Source: JBFGCA01 sp041567315
GTDB lineage: Bacteria; Acidobacteriota; Thermoanaerobaculia; Multivoradales; JAHEKO01
Direction of reading: 5' to 3'
NCBI GenBank assembly: GCA_041567315.1
Contig: JBFGCA010000174.1
Coordinates: 1 to 6,499, forward strand
Length of the DNA stretch: 6,499 nt
Shown here: in pieces, positions 1 through 6,345 of the stretch
Layout of the letters: each line of letters starts with the position of its first letter
Numbering within the stretch: position 1 is the first letter of the stretch
Notes under the pieces: generated by a model
Told to the model about the DNA's origin: nothing
Databases searched by the model: none
The model's input: the letters and a program-made list of their open reading frames with translations, nothing else
Made by a program: the position numbers and the translations under genes

Positions 1-1
1 G

Positions 2-20
2 CGGCGGCCGCCGGCCGCCG
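2..20 (-). terminator. Perfect GC palindrome just past the RRM gene, possible terminator hairpin
   Basis: Positions 2-20 form a perfect palindrome of two 9-bp arms around a central C at 11, all G and C. It starts 5 nt beyond the stop codon of the minus-strand RRM gene, where a transcription terminator would be expected. No T-run can be seen because the window ends there, and such palindromes arise easily in DNA this GC-rich, so the call is tentative. Confidence 0.3.
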
Positions 21-25
21 TGAGC

Positions 26-334
26 TCACCAACCGCCGCGCTGCGAGCCTCCACCGCCCCTGAAGTCGGGCCGGCGGCCGCCGCCGCCGCGCTCGGTCGC
101 GTTGTCGACCCGGATCGTGCGGCCGTCGAGGTCCTTGCCGTTCATCTCGGCCTTGGCCTGATCGGCGTCGTCGTCGTTGGCGAAGGTCACGAACCCGAAG
201 CCGCGGCTGCGTCCGGTGTCGCGGTCGGTGATCACTTTGGCGTCGGTCACCTCGCCGAACTGCTCGAAGGCCTCCCGCAGTTCGGCGTCGGTGGTCCTCC
301 AGGCGAGACCGCCCACAAAGAGCTTCTTGGGCAT
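26..334 (-). CDS. RRM-domain RNA-binding protein with Gly/Arg-rich tail
   Basis: A 102-residue single-RRM protein of the bacterial glycine-rich RNA-binding type. RNP2 is LFVGGL at residues 5-10 and RNP1 is RGFGFVTF at 44-51. The order is that of a complete RRM fold (about residues 4-80), followed by a short Gly/Arg/Ser-rich tail from about 83 to the end, containing GGGG runs and RGG-like steps. Family members bind single-stranded RNA in the cytoplasm, and several bacterial ones are cold-induced; that regulation is not shown here. The ATG at 334-332 is chosen because it begins the canonical MPKKLFVGGL N-terminus and is preceded by a good Shine-Dalgarno. The gene is divergent from the sulfatase-fold gene, separated by a 333-bp gap containing a repeat element. 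The RRM assignment is secure; the RNA targets are unknown. Confidence 0.95.
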   Translation of the reverse strand: MPKKLFVGGLAWRTTDAELREAFEQFGEVTDAKVITDRDTGRSRGFGFVTFANDDDADQAKAEMNGKDLDGRTIRVDNATERGGGGRRPDFRGGGGSQRGGW

Positions 335-339
335 CCATT

Positions 340-346
340 CTCCTTT
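340..346 (-). promoter_or_regulatory. Ribosome binding site of the RRM gene
   Basis: On the minus strand this reads AAAGGAG, 5 nt before the ATG at 334. It is a strong Shine-Dalgarno and fixes the start. It contrasts with three other genes in the window that have none. Confidence 0.8.
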
Positions 347-377
347 GGGTTTTCGTGGCGAGAGGGTCTGGCGGCAG

Positions 378-386
378 AGTATCGCA
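378..386 (-). promoter_or_regulatory. Possible extended -10 promoter of the RRM gene
   Basis: On the minus strand this reads TGCGATACT, a TGn extended -10 followed by a hexamer matching TATAAT at 4 of 6 positions. It would start transcription near 371 and give a leader of about 37 nt that includes the ribosome binding site. The -35 region at 401-406 (TGGCGA) is weak. The call rests on sequence resemblance and position only. Confidence 0.35.
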
Positions 387-410
387 CAGTGCCGGCCCGG
401 TCGCCAGGGT

Positions 411-432
411 GGTCTCGCGGCGGTCTCGCAGC
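411..432. repeat. Two tandem 11-bp repeats upstream of the RRM promoter
   Basis: GGTCTCGCGGC at 411-421 is followed directly by GGTCTCGCAGC at 422-432, identical at 10 of 11 positions. The period is about one helical turn, and the pair sits roughly 40-60 bp upstream of the predicted transcription start of the RRM gene, so a protein bound to both would contact one DNA face. It may be an activator site or chance repetition. Confidence 0.4.
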
Positions 433-459
433 GGGCGTAGTTGCCGGCTTGGTGGCGGG

Positions 460-621
460 AGCCGGCCAGGGCGGGGCGCGCCTGGGGACGCGGCCGGCCT
501 GACGGACTTCAGAAGGGAGGCCGGCCGCTCCTTTCGCCTTCGCGCCGCGCGGGCCGTAGCCTTCGAGGCCTGTCACAAGCGCTCGTCTCAAGGCCCCTGT
601 CGAGCCCCGCCCTGGCCGGCT
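460..621 (-). repeat. MITE-like 162-bp repeat with terminal inverted repeats, copy A
   Basis: Ends 460-477 and 604-621 are an 18-bp perfect inverted repeat (AGCCGGCCAGGGCGGGGC and its complement); the match extends one base further at 459/622. Inside lies a perfect 11-bp inverted repeat (490-500 and 518-528, 17-nt loop), extendable by three pairs across a one-base bulge. A second arm pairs 559-567 with 587-594. A second copy lies inverted at 5099-5259, and the two differ by about 13 substitutions and one single-base indel. Strand is given as minus because that reading matches copy B on plus and is the one in which all stem differences keep RNA pairing. No transposase or credible gene lies inside and no target-site duplication is visible. 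The repeat family is not one I can name. Confidence 0.85.
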
Positions 622-653
622 CTACAACCGCTTTCGGCAATTGGGGCGATGAC

Positions 654-659
654 TAGAAT
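654..659 (+). promoter_or_regulatory. TAGAAT -10 box, likely leaderless promoter of the sulfatase-fold gene
   Basis: TAGAAT matches TATAAT at 5 of 6 positions and ends 8 nt before the GTG start at 668, predicting transcription from about 666. There is no Shine-Dalgarno between the box and the start. The -35 region (about 631-637) is poor. The repeat copy A ends 32 bp upstream. Confidence 0.5.
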
Positions 660-667
660 GCGGCCGC

Positions 668-2017
668 GTGAGCGGCGCGAAGCTCAGGACCGGGTGGCTG
701 TTGGCGGCGGTCGGGGTGCTGGCGGCCGGCGCCGGGTGCGGGCGCGGGGAGGCGTACCGCCCCCACGTGGTGGTGGTCCTGATCGACGCGCTGCGGGCCG
801 ACCGGCTTGGGGTGGCCGGGTATCCCAAGCCGACGACGCCGGCGATCGACCGGCTGGCGGCCGAGGGCGTGCACTTCACGACCGCGATCGCCCACTCGAC
901 CTGGACCAAGCCCTCGATCGCCACTCTCTTTACCTCGCTCTACCCGAGCTGGCACGGGCTGGTGCGGGTGGGGGTGGAGCGCGAAGAGGGGCTGATGACC
1001 GACGTCCTCGCCGAGGAGCGGGTGACCCTGGCCGAGCGCTTCCAGTCGGCCGGCTGGGCCACCGCGGGCATCGTCAACCAGGTCCACCTCCAGCACCAGT
1101 TCGGCTTCGCGCAGGGCTTCGACCACTACCGGAGCAGCCGCGGGGTGACGGCGCCAGAGCTCAACAGCCGTTTCGAGCAGTGGCTGGACCAGCGGCCACC
1201 GGGGCCGCTCTTCGCCTACCTGCACTACCTCGACGTCCACTGGCCCTACACCCGGACGCTGCCCGGACCGGCGGACCGGTTCGGACCGGTCGAGATGGTC
1301 CGCCGGCCGCCCAAGCGCGGCGATCTGGTCGCGGAGTGGGCCCGCGAGCTGGAGCGGCCCAGCCCCGACCTGGCGGCGCTCGAGGCCCGCTACGACCGCG
1401 AGGTGGCCTACGCCGACCGCGCGGTCGCCGGGGTCGTGGCGCTGCTGCGCCAGCGCGGCCTCTACGAGGATGTGGTGCTGGTGGTCACCTCCGACCACGG
1501 CGAAGGCTTTCTCGAGCACGGCGCGCTCCAGCACGGCTATGCGCCCTACGAGGAGCTGATCCGGGTGCCATTGGTGCTGAGGCTGCCCGAGCGGCTGCGG
1601 GGGCGGACCGGCCCGGTGGCGACTCCGGCCGGTCTGATCGACCTGCTGCCGACCCTGCTCGAGCTGGCCGGGTTGGAGCCCGAGCCCGCCGCCCAGGGTC
1701 GCAGCCTGGCGCCGCTGCTCCGCGGCGAGCCGCTGCCCGAGCGCACGCTCTTCGCCGAGTCGGTCGAGGCCGTGGCCGCCCACGGCGGCCGCCACAAGCT
1801 GCTCGAGCTCATCGCCGGCGAGCGGCTGTTCTTCGACCTCGAGACCGATCCGCTGGAGCAGCGTCCCGGTCCCTGCGACGGCCCCTGCGCCCGTCTCGCC
1901 CGCCACCTCGAGGCCTTCCGGCGCGCCGCCGCCGAGGCGCTGGCCGGCCAGGAGGGCGGCACCGTCCCGGTGACCCCCGCAGACGCCGAGCTGCTCAAGG
2001 CCCTCGGTTATCTGTAG
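668..2017 (+). CDS. Sulfatase/alkaline-phosphatase superfamily hydrolase, exported, with Thr in the nucleophile position
   Basis: A 449-residue protein with an N-terminal signal sequence (Arg/Lys at 5-7, hydrophobic 10-22) ending in GAGC. Cys24 could be a lipidated cysteine, but the lipobox is not ideal. The sulfatase fold follows: VLIDALRADRLG with metal-ligand Asp40, the active-site segment WTKPSIATLFTSLYP at 79-93, the HYLDVHWPY segment at 186-194, the TSDHGEGFLEHG metal site (Asp276, His277), and a C-terminal FFDLETDPLEQ segment typical of sulfatases. Aligned to the C/S-x-P-S-R signature, Thr80 takes the place of the Cys/Ser converted to formylglycine, and Ile84 that of the Arg. Thr is the nucleophile in phosphotransferases and phosphodiesterases of the same superfamily, so phospho-ester chemistry is more likely than sulfate ester hydrolysis. 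It would act outside the cytoplasmic membrane. The GTG start is chosen because it gives the signal peptide. It converges on the dehydrogenase operon with a 10-bp gap. Confidence 0.88.
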   Translation: MSGAKLRTGWLLAAVGVLAAGAGCGRGEAYRPHVVVVLIDALRADRLGVAGYPKPTTPAIDRLAAEGVHFTTAIAHSTWTKPSIATLFTSLYPSWHGLVRVGVEREEGLMTDVLAEERVTLAERFQSAGWATAGIVNQVHLQHQFGFAQGFDHYRSSRGVTAPELNSRFEQWLDQRPPGPLFAYLHYLDVHWPYTRTLPGPADRFGPVEMVRRPPKRGDLVAEWARELERPSPDLAALEARYDREVAYADRAVAGVVALLRQRGLYEDVVLVVTSDHGEGFLEHGALQHGYAPYEELIRVPLVLRLPERLRGRTGPVATPAGLIDLLPTLLELAGLEPEPAAQGRSLAPLLRGEPLPERTLFAESVEAVAAHGGRHKLLELIAGERLFFDLETDPLEQRPGPCDGPCARLARHLEAFRRAAAEALAGQEGGTVPVTPADAELLKALGYL

Positions 2018-2027
2018 GGCGGCTCGG

Positions 2028-2809
2028 CTAGCTCAGGCCGCGGACGTAGCCGCCGTCGACGGCGAGCGCCTGGCCGGTGAGGTAGGAGGCGGCCGGGGAG
2101 CACAGGAAGGCGATCACCTCGCCGATCTCGCGGGGGTCGGCCATGCGGCCGATCGGCGCCTCGGCGCCCTGCTGGGCGAGCACCTCTTCGGCGCTGCGGC
2201 CGGTCTGGCGGGCGATCTGGGTGGCCAGCTCCTCCTGGCGCTCGGTGCGGGTGTAGCCGGGCAGCACGGCGTTGACCGTGACTCCGTCCGTCACCACCTC
2301 GAGGGCGAGGGTCTTGAGGTAGCCCAGCACCGCCGGGCGTAGGGTGTTGGAGAGAGCGAGGCGTGGGATCGGCTGCCGGGCCGAGACCGAGTTGATGGCG
2401 ACGATCCGGCCCCAGCCGCGGCGCCGCATGCCGGGCAGCACCAGCCGGCAGAGCCGCGGCACGAACAGCAGGGCGAGCGGGATCGCCTCCTCCCAGTCGG
2501 CGTCGTCGAGCTCCACCGCCGGTTTGGCGCGAGGGCCGCCGCCGTTGGCCACCAGCACGTCGATCGGGCCGAGCTGCTCCTCGGCGTCGGCCACCACCTC
2601 TTCGAGGTCGCCGGGCCGGCTGACGTCGCCGGGCACCGCCACCGCCTCGGCGCCGGCCTCGCCGAGCGAGCGCAGGGCCGCCTCGAGCTTGGCGCCGCCG
2701 CGGCTGTTGAGCGCCAGGCGGGCGCCGCGGGCGGCCAGCGCCCGCGCCGCCGCCAGTCCCAGCCCGGAGCTGGCGCCGGTGACCAGCGCGACCCGCTCGG
2801 CGAGGTCGC

Positions 2810-2813
<4 letters not shown>
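2028..2813 (-). CDS. Atypical short-chain dehydrogenase/reductase (SDR), CTG start
   Basis: About 261 residues, the usual SDR size. The Rossmann motif TGASSGLG is at 12-19, a GDVS segment follows in the acidic-loop region near 62-65, and NGGGP at 90-94 replaces the usual NAG. INSVS at 141-145 holds the catalytic Ser142. Aligned without gaps to FabG-type enzymes, the YxxxK pair becomes S155-N-T-L-R159, so the acid/base Tyr and the Lys are both replaced. The end (ASYLTGQALAVDGGYVR) is classic SDR. I recall an SDR subgroup with LSNxxR and GYTRTER, which this resembles (GYTRTERQ here). No ATG, GTG or TTG gives a full N-terminus. The best start is CTG at 2813, overlapping the upstream TGA as CTGA, with AGGGAG 8 nt before it. 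Starting at the internal GTG (2642) would remove the cofactor-binding motif. It is the last gene of a three-gene operon; its substrate is unknown. Confidence 0.85.
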
Positions 2814-3717
<904 letters not shown>

Positions 3718-3721
<4 letters not shown>

Positions 3722-4845
3722 CGCTCGGTCCCGCCTCCGGCCGTGGCTTCCCGGCCCTGGGCTGGCCGACCTGGGGCCTCACGGCCCGGCACCCGATGGG
3801 CGGTCTTCTCGTCGCCGGCCACCAGCACGATCTTGCCGAACTGCGAGCGGCTCTCGAGCGCCCGCTGCGCCTCGGCGGCCTGCTCCAGCGGGAAGGTGCG
3901 GTCGACCACCGGCTTGAGGCGCCCCTCCGCGAAGAGGCGGACCAGCTGCTGCATCTCGGCGAGCGAGCCCATGGTCGAGCCCAGGATCGACAGGCTCTTG
4001 AAGAACACGGCGCGCAGGTTGATGGTGGCCAGAGGGGTGGTGGTCGCCCCGCAGAGCACCATCCGCCCGCCCCAGGCCAGGGCGCGGAAGCTCTGCTCGA
4101 AGGTCTCGCCGCCGACGTGGTCGACCACCACCTCGACCCCCTTGCGGCCGGTGACCTCCTTGACCACCTGCACGAAGTCGCCGGTGCCGTAGTTGACGGC
4201 GTGGGTGGCTCCCAGCTCGCGCGCCCGCTCGAGCTTCCAATCGGCGCCGGCGGTGGCGATGATCCGCCGCGCCCCCAGCATGCGGGCGATCTGCAGCGCG
4301 GCGCTCGACACCCCGGAGCCGGCGGCGTGGATCAGCACGTCCTCGAGCGGCTGTAGCCGCGCCCGCGCCACCAGCATGTGCCAGGCGGTCAAGAAGACCA
4401 GCGGCGTCGCCGCCGCTTCGACGTAGGAAAGCCCCGCCGGCAGCGGCAGCACGTTGCGCCGCGGCACCGCCACGTACTCGGCGTAGCCGCCGTCGCGGTG
4501 CTCGCCGAGGATCCCGTACCCCCGGCACAGCGGGTCCTCGCCCGCCGCGCAGCGCGGACACCGCCCGCAGGAGACCCCCGGCGCGATCAGCACCGGCTGC
4601 CCCGGCTCGACCCCGCCGGCGACTTCGCCCGCCGCCGCCACGTCGCCGGCGATCTCGCTCCCCGGCACCAGCGGCAAAGGGAACTCGTGCCCCTCGACTC
4701 CGTTCCGCAGCCACAGGTCGAGCCGGTTCAGCCCGCAGGCCCGCACCCGCACCAGCACCTCGTCAGCCCGCGGCTCGGGCGTCGGCAGCTCCCCCAACTC
4801 CAGCACCTCCGGCCCCCCGTGACCGTGGATCCTGTACCCCAGCAC
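3718..4845 (-). CDS. Zinc-binding medium-chain dehydrogenase/reductase (alcohol dehydrogenase / enoyl or quinone reductase type)
   Basis: A 375-residue medium-chain dehydrogenase/reductase. The GroES-like N-terminal domain has ACGLNRLDLWLRNG around residues 36-49. The structural-zinc cysteines are Cys93, Cys96, Cys99 and Cys107, with canonical spacing. In the catalytic-zinc region Cys37 and Glu64 are present, but the usual GHE is GSE (Ser63), so the catalytic zinc site looks incomplete and zinc-independent hydride transfer is plausible. The nucleotide-binding motif AGSGVSSAALQ lies at 175-185. Relatives act on alcohols, quinones or enoyl-CoA such as acryloyl/crotonyl-CoA. Next to a 3-hydroxyacyl-CoA dehydrogenase, an enoyl-CoA reductase role is attractive but unproven. 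The last 31 residues or so (after GKIVLVAG) form a Gly/Arg/Ala-rich extension beyond the usual family end. The start is GTG at 4845, preceded by a TAGGAT box and no Shine-Dalgarno. It is the first gene of the operon. Confidence 0.92.
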
Positions 4846-4851
4846 GCAGCG

Positions 4852-4857
4852 ATCCTA
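4852..4857 (-). promoter_or_regulatory. TAGGAT -10 box of the dehydrogenase operon, likely leaderless
   Basis: On the minus strand TAGGAT ends 6 nt before the GTG at 4845. By normal -10 spacing, transcription would begin on the start codon itself. No purine-rich ribosome site occurs here. No convincing -35 is seen near 4875-4880. Confidence 0.45.
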
Positions 4858-5098
4858 GCAGCGGGCGGATCGGGTCCCTTTGGGCACTTCCAGTGGACTC
4901 TGAATCTCAGGAGACAAGAAGCCAGAGCTGGGTAGGGAAGCGGTTGGCGGCGGCTGTCGGCCTTGGCGCTCAAATCGCGGCATCGACAGACCGCGGGCCC
5001 GATAACTGCCGATGACGGTGCCAGGTCCGGCCGAGGAGGCCCGCCGGAGTCGAGGTGCCATCCCGCCACCGACTGAACAGTCTCGACCGCCGCTCAGA
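4858..5098. other. Intergenic stretch without a recognisable gene
   Basis: I see no credible coding region between the operon promoter and repeat copy B. About 4880-4960 is noticeably less GC-rich than the rest of the window. A short interrupted palindrome, GACTG-AA-CAGTC, lies at 5071-5082 and may be a weak operator or chance. The open frames here lack start signals and protein-like composition. Confidence 0.5.
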
Positions 5099-5259
5099 AG
5101 CCGGCCGGGGTGGGGTTCGACAGGGGCCTTGAGACGAGCGCTTGCACCAGGCCTCGAAGGCTACGGCCGAGCAGCGCGAAGGCGAGAGGAGCGGCCGGCC
5201 TCCCCTCTGAAGTCTGTCAGGCCGGCCGCGTCCCCAGGCGTGCCCCGCCCCGGCCGGCT
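5099..5259 (+). repeat. MITE-like 161-bp repeat with terminal inverted repeats, copy B
   Basis: An inverted copy of the element at 460-621, about 91% identical. Terminal arms 5099-5116 and 5242-5259 pair over 18 positions, with U-G pairs at 5111/5247 and 5116/5242 if transcribed on this strand. The 9th pair is G-C (5107/5251) where copy A has A-T (613/468). Arm 1 pairs GCCTTGAG at 5126-5133 with CTCGAAGGC at 5153-5161. Arm 2 pairs GCGGCCGGCCT at 5191-5201 with AGGCCGGCCGC at 5219-5229, extended by GGA 5188-5190 with TCC 5231-5233. Like copy A it sits between two divergent genes, upstream of both starts. Confidence 0.85.
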
Positions 5260-5273
5260 CTTGCGATATGCGC

Positions 5274-5291
5274 TCGAAGCTCGAGCTTCGA
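5274..5291. promoter_or_regulatory. Perfect 18-bp palindrome, candidate operator
   Basis: TCGAAGCTCGAGCTTCGA is its own reverse complement over all 18 bases. Its centre lies about 58 bp upstream of the predicted transcription start of the exported-protein gene and just past the end of repeat copy B. A dimeric regulator could bind here. The regulator and signal are unknown. Confidence 0.5.
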
Positions 5292-5327
5292 CGGGACGTG
5301 AGTTCGACTTGTCATCCAACGCTGCTC

Positions 5328-5333
5328 TACACT
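5328..5333 (+). promoter_or_regulatory. TACACT -10 box of the exported-protein gene, likely leaderless
   Basis: TACACT fits TANNNT and ends 7 nt before the GTG at 5341, predicting transcription from about 5340. TTGTCA at 5309-5314 resembles a -35 (5 of 6 positions) but its 13-bp spacing is too short for a classical promoter. No Shine-Dalgarno precedes the gene. Confidence 0.4.
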
Positions 5334-5340
5334 GCGGCCC

Positions 5341-6279
5341 GTGATGGGCACGGCGACGACTCCGCATGGACGGCGGTCAGCCAGAGGCGTTCTTGCGACT
5401 GCGGCGGTGCTGGCTGTTGCGGCTGGCGTTGTGGGTGCCGCTGCCGTGGCCGCCCAGACCGCTCCGCCGCCGGCCGCCACTCCGTTCCTGCTCGAACTGG
5501 GCGGCGGCCTGGTCAAGGTCCAGTACACCCCGGGCTCGCTCTACCGGGCGGCGCGGCTGCAGGAGCGGCTCGAACCCCTGGTGCGCGGGCTCGCCTCCTG
5601 GGGAGCGGCCGCGCCGCCGCCGGTCGTCTACCTGCTGTCGCGCGAGGAGTGGGCGTCGATGGCGGCGGCACCCTACGGGCTGCCGGCGGTGGTGGCCCGC
5701 GGTGGCCTGGCGCTGTGCGCCTGGGGCGACGCCGGCACCGTGGAGCTGTGGCGCGGGCTGGTCGGCGGCCGGCTGCCGGCGCCGGCCGAGCTGCCGCCGC
5801 GCGGCTCGCCCGAGGAGGCGGCCAGCGTCATGCTGGCCGACCTGCTGGCCGAGGTGGAGACGGCGCGGCTGATGCTGCGCGGCGCCGGGCTGCGCGGCGA
5901 GGAGGAGTGGATCGACGGGCTGCTGGCCCACGTCGCGGCCCGCTCGGTGCGGCTGCGGCAGAGCCCGGCCCTCGATGGGGAGCTGGCCGGGCTGTACCGC
6001 GCGCTGGCCGCGGCGGCGGCCGTCCGAGCGGCGCCCGACTCGGGCGCTGCCGGGTCGCCGGCCCGCTGGCTGGTGGACGAAGCCCGATTCGACCACGCGG
6101 CTGGTCTGGTGCTGGCGGTGGAGGGCGGCGGCGGCGCCAAGGCGTTGCTCAAGGCGGCGCGGCGCGACGGCGGCACTCTCGGTGCCGCGCGTCTGTTCAA
6201 GCGCTACCCCGAGCTCGAGTCCTGGGTGGCGGCGTCGGGTCTAGCGAGGGCCGCAACTCCGGCTAGCGCAGCCGACTAG
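5341..6279 (+). CDS. Exported protein of unknown function, possibly a degenerate gluzincin-like pseudo-peptidase
   Basis: A 312-residue protein with a clear signal peptide: basic RRSAR at 11-15, a hydrophobic Ala/Val stretch at about 16-36, and likely cleavage near AVAA-Q (residue 38/39). The mature part begins with FLLELGGGLVKVQYTPGSL (49-67), followed by a predicted strand VVYLLSREEW (95-104), PYGLPAVV (111-118), a helix PEEAASVMLADLLAEVETARLML (157-179), WIDGLLAHVAAR (190-201) and a C-terminal RLFKRYPELESWVAAS. Order and spacing resemble secreted peptidase-MA-like gluzincins, where a helix carrying HExxH is followed by W-x-x-E-G-hA. Here the HExxH position would read AEVET and the second Glu is absent, so no metal site is formed. 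This relation is an inference from pattern only. Start: GTG 5341, or the ATG just after it at 5344; no Shine-Dalgarno. Composition is Ala/Gly/Leu/Arg-rich like its neighbours. Confidence 0.75.
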   Translation: MMGTATTPHGRRSARGVLATAAVLAVAAGVVGAAAVAAQTAPPPAATPFLLELGGGLVKVQYTPGSLYRAARLQERLEPLVRGLASWGAAAPPPVVYLLSREEWASMAAAPYGLPAVVARGGLALCAWGDAGTVELWRGLVGGRLPAPAELPPRGSPEEAASVMLADLLAEVETARLMLRGAGLRGEEEWIDGLLAHVAARSVRLRQSPALDGELAGLYRALAAAAAVRAAPDSGAAGSPARWLVDEARFDHAAGLVLAVEGGGGAKALLKAARRDGGTLGAARLFKRYPELESWVAASGLARAATPASAAD

Positions 6280-6321
6280 CGGCCGCTGGCGCCCCCTGCC
6301 TCCACCGCCGCGGGGTGGGTG

Positions 6322-6339
6322 GATAATCGTTCCCGGAGG
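6322..6339 (+). promoter_or_regulatory. -10-like box and Shine-Dalgarno of the YHS-domain gene
   Basis: GATAAT at 6322-6327 matches a -10 at 5 of 6 positions. GGAGG at 6335-6339 lies 6 nt before the ATG at 6346 and is a good ribosome site that decides the start. By the spacing rule, transcription would begin near 6334, so the two signals would leave only a very short leader; the -10 call is weaker than the ribosome site. TCCACC 6301-6306 and GGTGGA 6318-6323 form an inverted repeat overlapping the box. Confidence 0.5.
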
Positions 6340-6345
6340 AGTGAC

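Noticed and set aside
247..591. A small open frame running through repeat copy A, whose peptide (GLPSEVRQAGRVPRRAP) recurs from copy B near 5200-5250
   Set aside because: The shared peptide follows from the shared repeat DNA. The sequence is constrained by inverted repeats, there is no ribosome site, and the frame is not kept along the whole element because of the one-base indel.
460..621. The repeat as a Rho-independent terminator
   Set aside because: Both copies lie between divergent gene starts, where no transcript should end, and no T-run follows the stems.
355..2031. A 558-codon open frame on the plus strand and a 417-codon one on the minus strand (653-1906) over the sulfatase-fold gene
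   Set aside because: Both are shadows caused by high GC. Their translations are Arg/Pro/Gly- or Gln/His-rich without domains, while the frame at 668-2017 has full sulfatase-fold motifs.
6241..6281. Three CTAGCG motifs in 41 bp and a small hairpin (GCTAG 6262-6266 with CTAGC 6276-6280) over the stop codon of the exported-protein gene
   Set aside because: The stem is short and there is no T-run. It may be chance or a weak terminator and cannot be supported further.
6291..6323. A copper-responsive operator (CsoR- or CueR-like) before the YHS-domain gene
   Set aside because: There are C-runs and G-runs, and a TCCACC/GGTGGA inverted repeat, but they do not match the CsoR or CueR consensus with correct spacing.
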